Below, in pieces: positions 44,498 to 53,084 of a stretch of DNA of 53,893 nt. The DNA comes from Collinsella aerofaciens (GTDB lineage Bacteria > Actinomycetota > Coriobacteriia > Coriobacteriales > Coriobacteriaceae). The notes under the pieces were generated by a model. That model worked only from the letters and a program-made list of their open reading frames with translations, did no database searches and was not told where the DNA came from. Position numbers and translations under genes: made by a program. The stretch's first letter is position 1. Every line of letters begins with the position of its first letter. The stretch spans positions 1 to 53,893 of the forward strand of contig NZ_SPFO01000017.1 of assembly GCF_005845035.1 (NCBI RefSeq), read 5' to 3'.

Positions 44498-45223
44498 TTA
44501 CACGTGCTTCTTGTTCAGAATCACGCCGTTGGTGGTGTAACCCATGCGGTCGAGCGCTTCGAGCGCGGCGGCTCCCTCGGCTTCCTTCTTTGAGGAGCCG
44601 GAGCCGCGACCCTGGCGAATACCATCGATCAAAACCACGGCGGTAAAAGTGGGCGCATGCGCCGGGCCCTCGGAGCCAACGAGCTTGTACGCCGGGGGTT
44701 CGTGACCGTCGGCTTGCACGCACTCCTGCAAAAACGACTTGGGGTTCGCAGGATGCTCGGCACGCTCGGAAGCCAAATGCGGCTTAAGCGTACGGTGAAT
44801 GAACTCTGCCGCGGCATCCCAGCCGGCATCCAGGTACAGCGCGCCCACGAGCGACTCATAGACGTTCTCGAGGGCCGAATGCAGGCCGCGCGCACCGGTA
44901 CCGGTCTCGGAGGCACCAAAGATGATGATGTCGTCGATGCCCAGCTCGTGGGACACCTCGGACAGCGTAGCGCCCGAGACAAGCGACACCTTCAGGCGCG
45001 TGAGCTTGCCCTCGTCAAACTCCGGATAGGACTCAAACAGGGAGCGTGCGACCACAGCGCCCAAAATGGAATCGCCCAAGAACTCAAGACGCTCATAGCT
45101 GGCAGAAACCGGCTGGCCCTCGACTGCCGAGGGATGCGTAAGGGCCGCGCGCAGCAGCACCTTATTATTGAACTCATGGCCCAGGATTTCCTGGGCGCGC
45201 GTAAGTCGTTCAGACAAAGCCAA
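44498..45223 (-). CDS. rnc: Ribonuclease III
   Basis: A 241-residue double-strand RNase. The signature ERLEFLGDSILGAVVA holds the active acidic residues, with further DxxE residues in ALENVYESLVGALYLD. The C-terminal dsRNA-binding domain is at about 160-235. The start is TTG at 45223 with GGGAGG eight bases upstream. It lies three bases after acpP, as in Bacillus. Confidence 0.95.
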   Translation of the reverse strand: MALSERLTRAQEILGHEFNNKVLLRAALTHPSAVEGQPVSASYERLEFLGDSILGAVVARSLFESYPEFDEGKLTRLKVSLVSGATLSEVSHELGIDDIIIFGASETGTGARGLHSALENVYESLVGALYLDAGWDAAAEFIHRTLKPHLASERAEHPANPKSFLQECVQADGHEPPAYKLVGSEGPAHAPTFTAVVLIDGIRQGRGSGSSKKEAEGAAALEALDRMGYTTNGVILNKKHV

Positions 45224-45226
45224 GAC

Positions 45227-45469
45227 TTAGGCCTCCCTGGCATTTTCGATCGCGTCGACGGCGTCGGCGACAGAGTTGAGCGAGAGCAGAGTCTCGTCAT
45301 CGATCTCGAGGTTAAACTCGTCCTCGATAGCCGTAACCAGCTGCAGGCGCTCGAGCGAGTTGGCATCGAGGTCGTCAAAGGTGGTCTCATCGCTAATTTC
45401 GGCAACATCGACGCCCAGAACGTCAGCAGAGACCTCGGCGATCTTGTCGAAGATTTCGGAGCGGTCCAT
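45227..45469 (-). CDS. acpP: Acyl carrier protein
   Basis: An 80-residue acidic carrier of fatty-acid synthesis. The phosphopantetheine Ser sits in LDANSLERLQLV; the usual Asp before it (DSL) is Asn here. The rest matches the family (VTAIEDEFNLEIDDE). The start at 45469 has GAGGAA upstream; the 79-residue frame extension upstream is unsupported. No fabD or fabG lies between plsX and acpP, unlike Bacillus. A palindrome precedes the gene. Confidence 0.93.
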   Translation of the reverse strand: MDRSEIFDKIAEVSADVLGVDVAEISDETTFDDLDANSLERLQLVTAIEDEFNLEIDDETLLSLNSVADAVDAIENAREA

Positions 45470-45505
45470 AGCGCTTCCTCTCATAGTGCATGAATACCAA
45501 AAGAA

Positions 45506-45527
45506 TGGTACCGCCCGGGCGGTACCA
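45506..45527. promoter_or_regulatory. 22-bp perfect palindrome before acpP
   Basis: TGGTACCGCCC at 45506-45516 is exactly complementary to 45517-45527 with no spacer. A candidate minus-strand -10 element TAGAAT lies at 45541-45546, so the palindrome would cover roughly +8 to +28. Operator role is inferred from symmetry and position. Confidence 0.6.
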
Positions 45528-45540
45528 AGACACGGTTCTG

Positions 45541-45546
45541 ATTCTA
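45541..45546 (-). promoter_or_regulatory. Candidate -10 element of acpP
   Basis: TAGAAT on the minus strand, about 72 bases before the acpP start and upstream of the 22-bp palindrome. No convincing -35 hexamer at 16-18 bases. Confidence 0.35.
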
Positions 45547-45593
45547 CCCCACGGCGTGCACCGCGAAGCACATAACAGCGCTCTAACTCGCTC

Positions 45594-46613
45594 TTATAAA
45601 ACGATACCGTCCATGGAGTTGGCGACGTTCTCGACCAGCCCGGCGCGCACGGCTTCGGCCGCCGCGAGCGTACCGTTTTTAACAGCCTCGACCGAGGTGG
45701 CGCCATGGCCGATCAGGACCACGCCGCGCAGGCCCAAAAGAATCGCGCCGCCCTTGGCGTCGCCCGATAGCTTGGCCTTTATCTCGCGCATCTGCTTTTT
45801 AATGAGCAGCGCGGCGATCTTGGTGCCAAGCGAAGACATAAAGGCACCCTTGAGTTCCTGCAGCAAAAACTTGGCAGCGCCCTCGGTGGCCTTGAGCGCA
45901 ATATTGCCCGACATGCCATCGGCAACGACGACATCGAAGTTACCGGAGGTGATGTCCGTTCCCTCGCAGTTACCAACAAAGCCGGGAACGGCGGCTTTCA
46001 TGGCCGGGAAGCAGGCCTTGGTAAAGTTGGAGCCCTTCTCGTCCTCGGTGCCGTTAGCAAGCAGGCCCACGCGGGGATGCTCGATGCCCAGGACGACGCG
46101 AGCATAGGCGCTACCCATCTGAGCAAAACGCACCATGTCATCGACCTCGACATCGGGGTTGGCGCCCATATCGCACAGCACCGTCAGACCGCCGGCACGA
46201 TTGGGCAGCGCATTGGTCAGACAGGGGCGCACCGGCTGCTTCTTGCCTTCGGCCTGATACCTAAACGGCGTCACATAGGCGGTGGCGGCAGCGGTCATGG
46301 CGCCGGTGGAGCCGGCGGAGAAGAACGCGTCCGCATTTCCCTTCTTGATGGCGCGGCACGACAGCACGATCGAAGACTTGCGTTTGGTCATCACGGCGCG
46401 AATGGGATCGTCATCCATGGCGATAACGTCGGGTGCCTCAAGGGCCTCAACACGTGCGTGGGAAGCAGCAAAGGGATTGACGATTTCGGCGGGGCCAGCT
46501 GCCAAGACCTCGATATCGGGATCGGCGGCAAGTGCAGCCTCGATACCATCGAGAACGACCTGAGGTTTCTCGTCTCCACCCACAACGTCTACACAAACGC
46601 GAACGTTACTCAT
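45594..46613 (-). CDS. plsX: Phosphate acyltransferase PlsX
   Basis: A 339-residue enzyme turning acyl-ACP into acyl-phosphate for phospholipid synthesis. Family signs are VCVDVVGGDEKP at the start, FFSAGSTGAM near residue 100, LCDMGANPD and VADGMSGNIALKATEG. The start at 46613 is seven bases after AAGGAG; an ATG two codons earlier is too close to that site. It lies between rpmF and acpP, with a terminator-like hairpin before it. Confidence 0.95.
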   Translation of the reverse strand: MSNVRVCVDVVGGDEKPQVVLDGIEAALAADPDIEVLAAGPAEIVNPFAASHARVEALEAPDVIAMDDDPIRAVMTKRKSSIVLSCRAIKKGNADAFFSAGSTGAMTAAATAYVTPFRYQAEGKKQPVRPCLTNALPNRAGGLTVLCDMGANPDVEVDDMVRFAQMGSAYARVVLGIEHPRVGLLANGTEDEKGSNFTKACFPAMKAAVPGFVGNCEGTDITSGNFDVVVADGMSGNIALKATEGAAKFLLQELKGAFMSSLGTKIAALLIKKQMREIKAKLSGDAKGGAILLGLRGVVLIGHGATSVEAVKNGTLAAAEAVRAGLVENVANSMDGIVL

Positions 46614-46629
46614 ATACATGCTCCTTATA

Positions 46630-46660
46630 CAAAAATGGCCGACTCATTGAGCCGGCCATT
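46630..46660 (-). terminator. Terminator or attenuator between rpmF and plsX
   Basis: AATGGCCG (46634-46641) pairs with CGGCCATT (46653-46660), and the minus strand then runs TTTTTG. A further palindrome, GTTCCA-TT-TGGAAC, lies at 46664-46677. It may lower expression of plsX relative to rpmF. Confidence 0.7.
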
Positions 46661-46700
46661 GTGGTTCCATTTGGAACGGCATCGCATCCAGAGTATACCG

Positions 46701-46880
46701 TTACTCGGTAACGATAACCTCGCGGTCCTTGTAGAAACCGCAGCTGGGGCACACGTGGTGCGGAAGCTTGACAGCGCCGCAACGGGGGCACGTGGACTGA
46801 GCCGCAGCCGAGATCTTCATGTTGGCGGAACGACGGGTGTGAGTGCGGATACGACCCTGCTTTTGTTTAGGTACGGGCAT
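46701..46880 (-). CDS. rpmF: 50S ribosomal protein L32
   Basis: A 59-residue basic ribosomal protein beginning MPVPKQKQGRIRTHTRRS. The zinc-ribbon pairs are CPRC and CPSC. AAGGAAGG precedes the ATG. The DUF177-rpmF-plsX order is widely conserved. Being short, this gene is easily missed by length-based calling. The Cys-containing form needs zinc; a Cys-free paralogue elsewhere cannot be excluded. Confidence 0.95.
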   Translation of the reverse strand: MPVPKQKQGRIRTHTRRSANMKISAAAQSTCPRCGAVKLPHHVCPSCGFYKDREVIVTE

Positions 46881-46944
46881 AGTGACCTTCCTTATGAACT
46901 ATCCAGTGTGGCGATTACGCGCAAGTAGCGATACTACCACAGTT

Positions 46945-47499
46945 TTACTCATCGAGCTTGAGATTCTTCAATGCTGCAAATGGATTTTCCGTGGCAGCGG
47001 CCCATTCCGCCTCTGCCTGGGCGGCGCAATCGCATTGCCCGACGTTGAGATTGCAACCGCATGTGGGGCACAGACCACGGCAATCGGGCTTGCAGAGCAC
47101 TACAAACGGCGTGTCCATAACGACCGCGTCATTGATGGGCTCACCCAGATCGACGAGACGGTCCTCACCCAGGAGCTCGTAGCCGTCCTCGTAGGCCTCG
47201 GGATCCTCGGGCTCCTCAAAGAGGTAGAACTCCTCGATCTCGCCGGCGATATCAAACGAGGCGGGCTCCAGGCAACGGTCGCACTCGCCGGTGGCGTGCG
47301 CGCGGACCATGCCCGTGAGCAAGACACCGGTACCGGCATTGGTAAAGACAACGTCGTAGTCGATGCCGTCCTGAAGCTGGTACTCCTTCTCGCCCACCGT
47401 GTAGGTGGCGACATCGACCTTACCGGTCAGCGGATACGAATCTCCAGGAAACTCGAGCTGCTCGGAAAGATCGACGGTAACGCTCGGGAACTCAGCCAT
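46945..47499 (-). CDS. DUF177 (YceD-type) protein
   Basis: A 184-residue protein of the YceD/DUF177 family, linked to 23S rRNA accumulation in other bacteria. The paired Cys of GECDRCLEP in the middle and the C-terminal CKPDCRGLCPTCGCNLN cluster suggest a zinc site. Its start overlaps the preceding stop by one base (TAATG). It lies directly upstream of rpmF, the usual partner. Confidence 0.9.
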   Translation of the reverse strand: MAEFPSVTVDLSEQLEFPGDSYPLTGKVDVATYTVGEKEYQLQDGIDYDVVFTNAGTGVLLTGMVRAHATGECDRCLEPASFDIAGEIEEFYLFEEPEDPEAYEDGYELLGEDRLVDLGEPINDAVVMDTPFVVLCKPDCRGLCPTCGCNLNVGQCDCAAQAEAEWAAATENPFAALKNLKLDE

Positions 47500-47996
47500 T
47501 ACCACTGACCATTCTGTTGGGCGGCACCCTCGTTGAGCTGCTGACGGCAACGGGTAACGGTGCCGGTCAGGCTCTTGAGGTTCTCCTCCAGGTGCGTAAA
47601 GACCTGCTCTGCATAGTCCTCGGCAGCATAACGCGTCTCGCGCTCGTACTGCTGGGCACGATCGCGGATGTCGTCGGCCTGCTGCTGCGCAAGGCGGACG
47701 ATTTCCTGCTCACCGGCAATGGTGAGGGCCTGCTGCTGAGCGTCGGCGATGATGGAATCGGCCTGAGCGGCGGCGGAAGCCATAAGCTCCTCGCGCTCCT
47801 TAAGGATACGGCGGGACTTCTGCCACTCCTCGGGATAGCTCATGCGGATCTCGTCGAGGATGTTGAAGAACACGTCGGCGTCGATGACCTTGAACTGAGC
47901 GTTCTTGCCGAAAGGCGGCTTGGCTTCCTCGATCAGCCCTTCGAGCTCATCGACCAAGCTGACGATCCTATCGCCAGGAAAATTCTCGCCCGGCAT
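47499..47996 (-). CDS. Coiled-coil protein in the SepIVA (DivIVA-like) position
   Basis: A 165-residue protein. A short N-terminal part (RIVSLVDELEGLIEEAKPPFG) is followed by a globular-looking IDADVFFNILDEIRMSYPEEW and then a long Gln/Ala-rich coiled coil to the end. It resembles ATP synthase b-type or DivIVA-type coiled coils only in composition. In mycobacteria the gene between coaD and DUF177 encodes the septation protein SepIVA (Rv2927c), so the same role is inferred from position. The start at 47996 has AAAGGAG five bases upstream. Confidence 0.75.
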   Translation of the reverse strand: MPGENFPGDRIVSLVDELEGLIEEAKPPFGKNAQFKVIDADVFFNILDEIRMSYPEEWQKSRRILKEREELMASAAAQADSIIADAQQQALTIAGEQEIVRLAQQQADDIRDRAQQYERETRYAAEDYAEQVFTHLEENLKSLTGTVTRCRQQLNEGAAQQNGQW

Positions 47997-48064
47997 CCGG
48001 TCTCCTTTCATAGGTAACATATCATCGTGCTAGTTTACCACATGCCACCAGGCAATAAGAAACG

Positions 48065-48562
48065 TCACGAAAAGCGATGTTTGAGCGCTTCGACCACGTT
48101 GGGCGGGACAAACGTCGATACGTCACTACCGAGCGAGGCGATCTGGCGAACAACCGAGCTCGAGATATAGCCGTACTGCGGCGCGCTCATGACAAAGATG
48201 GACTCCAGCTCGTTATCCAAGCGATAGTTGAGGTCGGCCTGCTGCAGCTCGTACTCAAAGTCGGTCATGGCGCGCAGGCCCTTGACCACGGCCCCCGCCC
48301 CCTGCTCGCGAGCGAAGTCGACCAAGAGGCCGGTAAAGGGCAGGACCTCGACGCCGTCGATATCACCAAGCGCCTCGCGGGCCAGCGCCACGCGCTCATC
48401 GAGCGTAAACGTGGTGCCCACGCCGTTTTTACCCTGCGACTCGGCAACAGCGACGATCACGCTGGGAAAGATGCGGCGGGCGCGGCGGATCACATCGATA
48501 TGGCCAAACGTGATGGGATCGAAGGTGCCCGGGACAATCACGCGATTGATGGTGTCACTCAT
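48065..48562 (-). CDS. coaD: Phosphopantetheine adenylyltransferase
   Basis: A 165-residue enzyme of CoA synthesis joining phosphopantetheine and ATP. The nucleotidyltransferase motif is GTFDPITFGHIDVI (TxGH form), and the C-terminal motif is YGYISSSVVRQI. The start at 48562 has AGGAGG six bases upstream and overlaps the rsmD end by eight bases; the long N-terminal frame extension lies within rsmD and is not protein-like. rsmD-coaD coupling is common. Confidence 0.95.
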   Translation of the reverse strand: MSDTINRVIVPGTFDPITFGHIDVIRRARRIFPSVIVAVAESQGKNGVGTTFTLDERVALAREALGDIDGVEVLPFTGLLVDFAREQGAGAVVKGLRAMTDFEYELQQADLNYRLDNELESIFVMSAPQYGYISSSVVRQIASLGSDVSTFVPPNVVEALKHRFS

Positions 48563-49211
48563 GAGCATCCTCCTGAAACGTCGTGGCATCGTTGTTGTCA
48601 GCATCGGTGCCGGCGCTATCGCCCTCACCATCGTCATCGCCGACCCAAAGAAGCAGGTCGACCGAGGTAATGCCGTAGCGCTTCTCACGTACAGTCTCAA
48701 AGTCTGCCGGATGCGCGCCCGCATCGGCGGCGGCATGCTCAAACAGGGCATAAGCGCCAGGTGCAAGTAAACCCTGCTGGGCCAGGTTCTGCAGCAGTTC
48801 CTCGACCGGCTCGGCACCAAAAGCATAGGGCGGGTCGAGCAGGACCAGATCAAAGGGGCCGCCCGGCACCCGGCCGCGCGAGGCGCTCGCCAGCACGTCA
48901 CCCGTGACCACGCGCCAACGCGCACGGTCACGGCAGAGCGACTCGATATTCTTGGTAATGAGCCGCGCGGCGTTGCGATCGATCTCGAACGTCGTGAGCG
49001 AGCGGGCCCCACGAGAGAGCATCTCTAACCCTAAGGCACCGGAGCCGCCAAAGGCGTCCAGCACGCGGACCTCGTCCAGATCGAAGTCGAATGCCGACAT
49101 GACCATAGATGCGCACGACTCGCGCACGCGATCAGTCGTGGGGCGGGTGACATCGCGACCACGGGGCTCCTCGATCTTACGACCGCGCCATTCGCCGCCG
49201 ATGATTCTCAT
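48555..49211 (-). CDS. rsmD: 16S rRNA (guanine-N2)-methyltransferase RsmD
   Basis: A 218-residue SAM-dependent methyltransferase acting on G966 of 16S rRNA in E. coli numbering. It begins MRIIGGEWRGRKIEEPRG, has the SAM loop VLDAFGGSGALGLE and the catalytic DPPY in LVLLDPPYAFG. About 30 acidic residues at the C terminus exceed the family norm. Its start overlaps the recG stop as ATGA. Confidence 0.95.
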   Translation of the reverse strand: MRIIGGEWRGRKIEEPRGRDVTRPTTDRVRESCASMVMSAFDFDLDEVRVLDAFGGSGALGLEMLSRGARSLTTFEIDRNAARLITKNIESLCRDRARWRVVTGDVLASASRGRVPGGPFDLVLLDPPYAFGAEPVEELLQNLAQQGLLAPGAYALFEHAAADAGAHPADFETVREKRYGITSVDLLLWVGDDDGEGDSAGTDADNNDATTFQEDAHE

Positions 49212-51385
49212 CCTCCGCTGACCTCCTTAAAGATATGTCGATAACGCATGGCGACCGCGTCGCGCAAGGGACGCGTCGCCACAGAATCAAGGTTGCAAGC
49301 ATACCGCAAGAGCTCGACCGCGTCCAAATGGGCCCATTCGATAAGGTCCTCATCGGCGTCCAGGTCCACAAAGCGCAGGGTCACGCCGCCATGCTGACGG
49401 TAGCCCAGGATTTCGCCCTCATGGCGCAGACGCAGGTCCATCTGGGCGAGCGTAAAGCCGTCCGAGGTCTTTTCGAGCGACTGGAGACGGTCTTGCGCCG
49501 CCGATGCGCCGCCGTTGCCCTTGGAGTGCGTCATGACCAGGCACGTGCCCGACACGCTGCCGCGGCCCACGCGACCGCGCAGCTGGTGCAGGGCAGCCAA
49601 ACCAAAGCGCTCGCCGTTCTCGATGACCATGACGGTGGCGTTGGGCACGTCGACGCCCACCTCGACCACCGTAGTCGAGACGAGCACATCGATCTCGCCA
49701 CGCTTAAAGGCGTCGATCACGCGATCCTTCTCCCCCGCTGGCATACGGCCGTGAAGGCGCTCGATGGCAAGACCCGGCAACGCCAGACGCAGGCGATCGA
49801 ACTCGGTCGCCGTATCGTGCAGCGGCACGGGGACGGTTACGCGGCCCTCATCGTCGCGGGCAATACCGGGCACGTCTTCCAGTTCATCGGCCGAGTCACT
49901 CGGCTCCACGAGCGGGCAAATCACGTAGGCCTGCTGACCCTTTTCATGCGCCTCGCGGATGGCGCCATAGGCGAGGTCGCGGCTCGACTCGGTGAGCACG
50001 CGTGTCGTCACGCCAGCGCCAGGGACGGGTCGATGGCGGATGATACTCGTGTCCAGATCGCCGTAGACCGAAAGCGCCAGCGTACGCGGGATGGGCGTTG
50101 CCGTCATAACGAGCAGATCGGCACCGGGGCCCTTCGCGCGCAGGGCGTTGCGTTGGCCGACGCCAAACCGGTGCTGTTCATCGATGACCACGAGCGACAG
50201 ATGCTTGAACGTAACGTCATCCGAAAGGACCGCGTGGGTTCCAAAGAGCACATCAAGCTCGCCCGATTCCAGCTGGGAATGGATCCGCTCGCGCTCTGAG
50301 GCCGGCGTGGCACCCGTCAGAAGCGCCCAGGACATGCCGGCCTGCGAGAGCAGAGGGCCGGTCTTATCGGCATATTGGCGCGCCAGCACGCCCGTGGGCG
50401 CCATAACGCAGGCCTGGGTGCCGCTATCGGCAGCCACAGCCAGCGCGCAGGCAGCAACGGCGGTCTTGCCGGTACCGACATCGCCCAGCAGCAGCCGGTT
50501 CATCACGCGCCCGCCGTCGCACATATCATGCAGGATGTCTTGGAACGCGGCGTCCTGCTCGTCGCTCAGCGAAAACGGCAGGGCTTGCTTGAGCGCGGCC
50601 AGGTGCTCGCCCGCGGTGTGGGCATAGGGCACCACATCGACCAGGCCGCCGTCGTTGCGCAGGCGCAGCGCCAGCTGCAGGTAGAGGCACTCCTCGTAGG
50701 CAAGCCGTGCGCGCGCAATATCGCGCTCGGCCATGCTCGAGGGAAAGTGGATCGAACGCAACGCGCGGGCATTGCTCATGAGCTTCCGCTTTGCGCGCAG
50801 CGGCGCGGGAATGGGATCAAAGGGATTGCCGACGACCTCGAGCGCGCCGCTTACGATGCGGCGCATCCACGCCTGGCTCACGCCATCACTCACGTAATGG
50901 ACCGGCAGGATAGTGCCCGCGGCACGCCCTTCCTCGAGCTTTTCAAAGTGCGGCGAGGCCATCTGCTTAAAGCCGTAGGCAAACTCGACCTTGCCCATCA
51001 CGGCCAGGCGGTCGCCCTGCTTAAGCTGCTGGGCAATCCAGGGCTGACGGAAAAAGGCGACCTGCAGCACGCCCGTCTCGTCAACGAGTGAGACCTCGGT
51101 CACCTGCATGCGCGGACGAGGCTGCTTTTGGACGATACGGTCGACCGTGGCGATGATGGTGCACACGGTACCGATGGGCGCCATCTCGATGGACCACGAA
51201 CGGGTAAAGTCGAGGTATCGATGAGGGATATGGAGAAGGAGGTCCCCCACCGTCCGAATTCCCAGACGGCGAAGGGCCTCCTCACGTTTACCCGAAACAT
51301 ATTTGAGTCGCGCGATATCCTCGTCGAGCGCATTGCTCTGGGCAAAGCGCTCCGAGACGCGCGGCACGGAGCACAGCTCGGACAT
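49208..51385 (-). CDS. recG: ATP-dependent DNA helicase RecG
   Basis: A 725-residue branch-migration helicase. An N-terminal wedge/OB domain spans about 60-200. Helicase motifs include LLLGDVGTGKTAVA (I), DEQHRFGVGQR (II), MTATPIPRT (III) and the QLRGRVGRG motif VI. The C-terminal TRG-like region follows. It is coupled to rsmD and lies ten bases after the fakA-type gene, as in Bacillus yloV-recG neighbourhoods. Confidence 0.95.
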   Translation of the reverse strand: MSELCSVPRVSERFAQSNALDEDIARLKYVSGKREEALRRLGIRTVGDLLLHIPHRYLDFTRSWSIEMAPIGTVCTIIATVDRIVQKQPRPRMQVTEVSLVDETGVLQVAFFRQPWIAQQLKQGDRLAVMGKVEFAYGFKQMASPHFEKLEEGRAAGTILPVHYVSDGVSQAWMRRIVSGALEVVGNPFDPIPAPLRAKRKLMSNARALRSIHFPSSMAERDIARARLAYEECLYLQLALRLRNDGGLVDVVPYAHTAGEHLAALKQALPFSLSDEQDAAFQDILHDMCDGGRVMNRLLLGDVGTGKTAVAACALAVAADSGTQACVMAPTGVLARQYADKTGPLLSQAGMSWALLTGATPASERERIHSQLESGELDVLFGTHAVLSDDVTFKHLSLVVIDEQHRFGVGQRNALRAKGPGADLLVMTATPIPRTLALSVYGDLDTSIIRHRPVPGAGVTTRVLTESSRDLAYGAIREAHEKGQQAYVICPLVEPSDSADELEDVPGIARDDEGRVTVPVPLHDTATEFDRLRLALPGLAIERLHGRMPAGEKDRVIDAFKRGEIDVLVSTTVVEVGVDVPNATVMVIENGERFGLAALHQLRGRVGRGSVSGTCLVMTHSKGNGGASAAQDRLQSLEKTSDGFTLAQMDLRLRHEGEILGYRQHGGVTLRFVDLDADEDLIEWAHLDAVELLRYACNLDSVATRPLRDAVAMRYRHIFKEVSGG

Positions 51386-51395
51386 GGGCAGTTGC

Positions 51396-53057
51396 CTACT
51401 CGATCGAGAAGATCACGGGATAGAGCGGCTGCTCGCCACGATGGGCGTCAATCTCCAGATCGGGCTGAGCCTCCTCGATAGCGTCGACGATCTCCTGGAA
51501 GGCCTCATCGGACAGTTCCTCGCCGGCCAGAATCGTCAGCGCGTCACCCTCCTCTTCCTCCTGCATGCGGTTGATGCAATCGAGCGTGACCTGCTTCACG
51601 TCGGAGCCGACCACATCGATGGAGCCGGCAATGATGCCCATGACGTCACCGGAGTGAATCGGCGAGCCGTCGGAGGCGCTGGAGTCGCGCACGGCGCGGG
51701 TGACCTCGCCATCGCGAACCTCGCTGATGGCGTCGACCATAGCGGCGACGGCGTCCTCGAGCTCGGAATCGGGCAGGACGGCGAACAGCGCGGAAAACGC
51801 CTGGGGAACGGTCTTGGTGGGAACGACGGCGACCTTCTTGTCGGTGCAGGCTGAGGCAGCGGCCTCGGCGGCCATGCGGATGTTGCCGTTGTTGGGCAGG
51901 ATGATGACCGAGGTCGCGTTGACCTGGTCAACCGCGCCCAGCAGGTCTGCAGTCGAGGGGTTCATGGTCTGACCACCCGACACGATCACGTCGACGCCGA
52001 GAGACTTGAGGATGTCTGCCTCGCCGGACCCAGCGGCAACGGCGACAAAGCCCAGGGCCTTCGCGGGCTCGGCGGCCTTCTCCTGGTCCTCGTGAATCTT
52101 AGCGGTACGGTCGTGGGCCTCCATCTCCATGTTGTGGATAAAGACCTCGTAGATCTGACCAAGCTGCAGCATGTGCTCGAGCACCAGGTTGGGGGTGTTG
52201 GAGTGCACATGGATCTTGTAGTCGGGGTAGGCACCCACAAGCAGCTCGCAGTCGCCCATGGAGCCCAGGAACTTAAGGCACTCGTCCTCGTCAAAGGGAG
52301 CGTCGGCCTTAAAGAGGAACTCGTTGCAGTAGCGGAACTCCGAGCCCTCCCAGTCGTCGTTCGCCTCGATCTCAACGCGACCGAGGGCCGCGTCGCGGGC
52401 AGAGCCAGCGGAATCAAACGTAGCGGAGAAATCCTCGACAACGGTGCTGCGGCCAAGTGCTGCGGCCACGAAGTTCTCAAGGAAGATGGCAAAGCCAAAG
52501 GCGCCGGAATCGACCACGCCGTTCTCCTTCAGAACGGGCAGCAGGTCGGGCGTACGGGCGACGGACTGGTAGGCCTCGACGACGATGGCGTCGAGCGCAC
52601 CCTCGGCAGAGAACTTCTTCTTCTCGCACTCGTCTGCCTTGGTCGAGACATCGCGCAGGACCGTGAGGATCGTGCCCTCGATGGGCTTACGAACAGCCTG
52701 GAAGGCGACCTTGACGGCGCGACGGAAGGCGAAGGCGATGTTGGCAGACGTAATGGGCTCATCGGCAGAGACGAGACCCTCAGCCACACCGCGTAGAATC
52801 TGCGAGGTGATGACGCCGGAGTTGCCGCGGGCACCCATCAGGGAGCCGTGGGTGATAGCGCCGGCGATGGCTTCCATGTCGGCGTCGGCAGGAAGAGCAG
52901 AAAGCTCCTTGGTCACCGAGGCGAGCGTGAGCGACATGTTGGTACCGGTGTCGCCGTCGGGTACGGGGAAGACGTTGAGCTTGTTGATCTCCTCGGCCTT
53001 GTCGGAAACAGCAGCCGCAGCGATCGGAAAACAGGTGCGAATGGTCTTTGCAATCAT
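51396..53057 (-). CDS. FakA/YloV-type DhaL-domain kinase
   Basis: A 553-residue protein. The N-terminal DhaL (DAK2) domain holds the Mg-ATP Asp residues in NVFPVPDGDTGTNMS and the loop GARGNSGVI. A middle and a C-terminal domain follow, as in FakA of Staphylococcus, which phosphorylates fatty acids bound to FakB. No fakB gene is in the window. Its place next to an asp23-type gene and recG matches yloV. A fatty-acid kinase role fits the lipid genes plsX and acpP further along, and is inferred. Confidence 0.9.
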   Translation of the reverse strand: MIAKTIRTCFPIAAAAVSDKAEEINKLNVFPVPDGDTGTNMSLTLASVTKELSALPADADMEAIAGAITHGSLMGARGNSGVITSQILRGVAEGLVSADEPITSANIAFAFRRAVKVAFQAVRKPIEGTILTVLRDVSTKADECEKKKFSAEGALDAIVVEAYQSVARTPDLLPVLKENGVVDSGAFGFAIFLENFVAAALGRSTVVEDFSATFDSAGSARDAALGRVEIEANDDWEGSEFRYCNEFLFKADAPFDEDECLKFLGSMGDCELLVGAYPDYKIHVHSNTPNLVLEHMLQLGQIYEVFIHNMEMEAHDRTAKIHEDQEKAAEPAKALGFVAVAAGSGEADILKSLGVDVIVSGGQTMNPSTADLLGAVDQVNATSVIILPNNGNIRMAAEAAASACTDKKVAVVPTKTVPQAFSALFAVLPDSELEDAVAAMVDAISEVRDGEVTRAVRDSSASDGSPIHSGDVMGIIAGSIDVVGSDVKQVTLDCINRMQEEEEGDALTILAGEELSDEAFQEIVDAIEEAQPDLEIDAHRGEQPLYPVIFSIE

Positions 53058-53084
53058 GAGTGGTGAAATCTCCGTATTCGGATG

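Noticed and set aside
45470..45706. 79-residue N-terminal extension of the acyl carrier protein
   Set aside because: ACPs are about 80 residues; the extension overlaps plsX, is not protein-like and bypasses the GAGGAA site.
48563..49012. Long N-terminal extension of CoaD
   Set aside because: It is read inside rsmD in another frame, has a random Arg/Ser/Pro composition, and a strong ribosome site supports the start at 48562.
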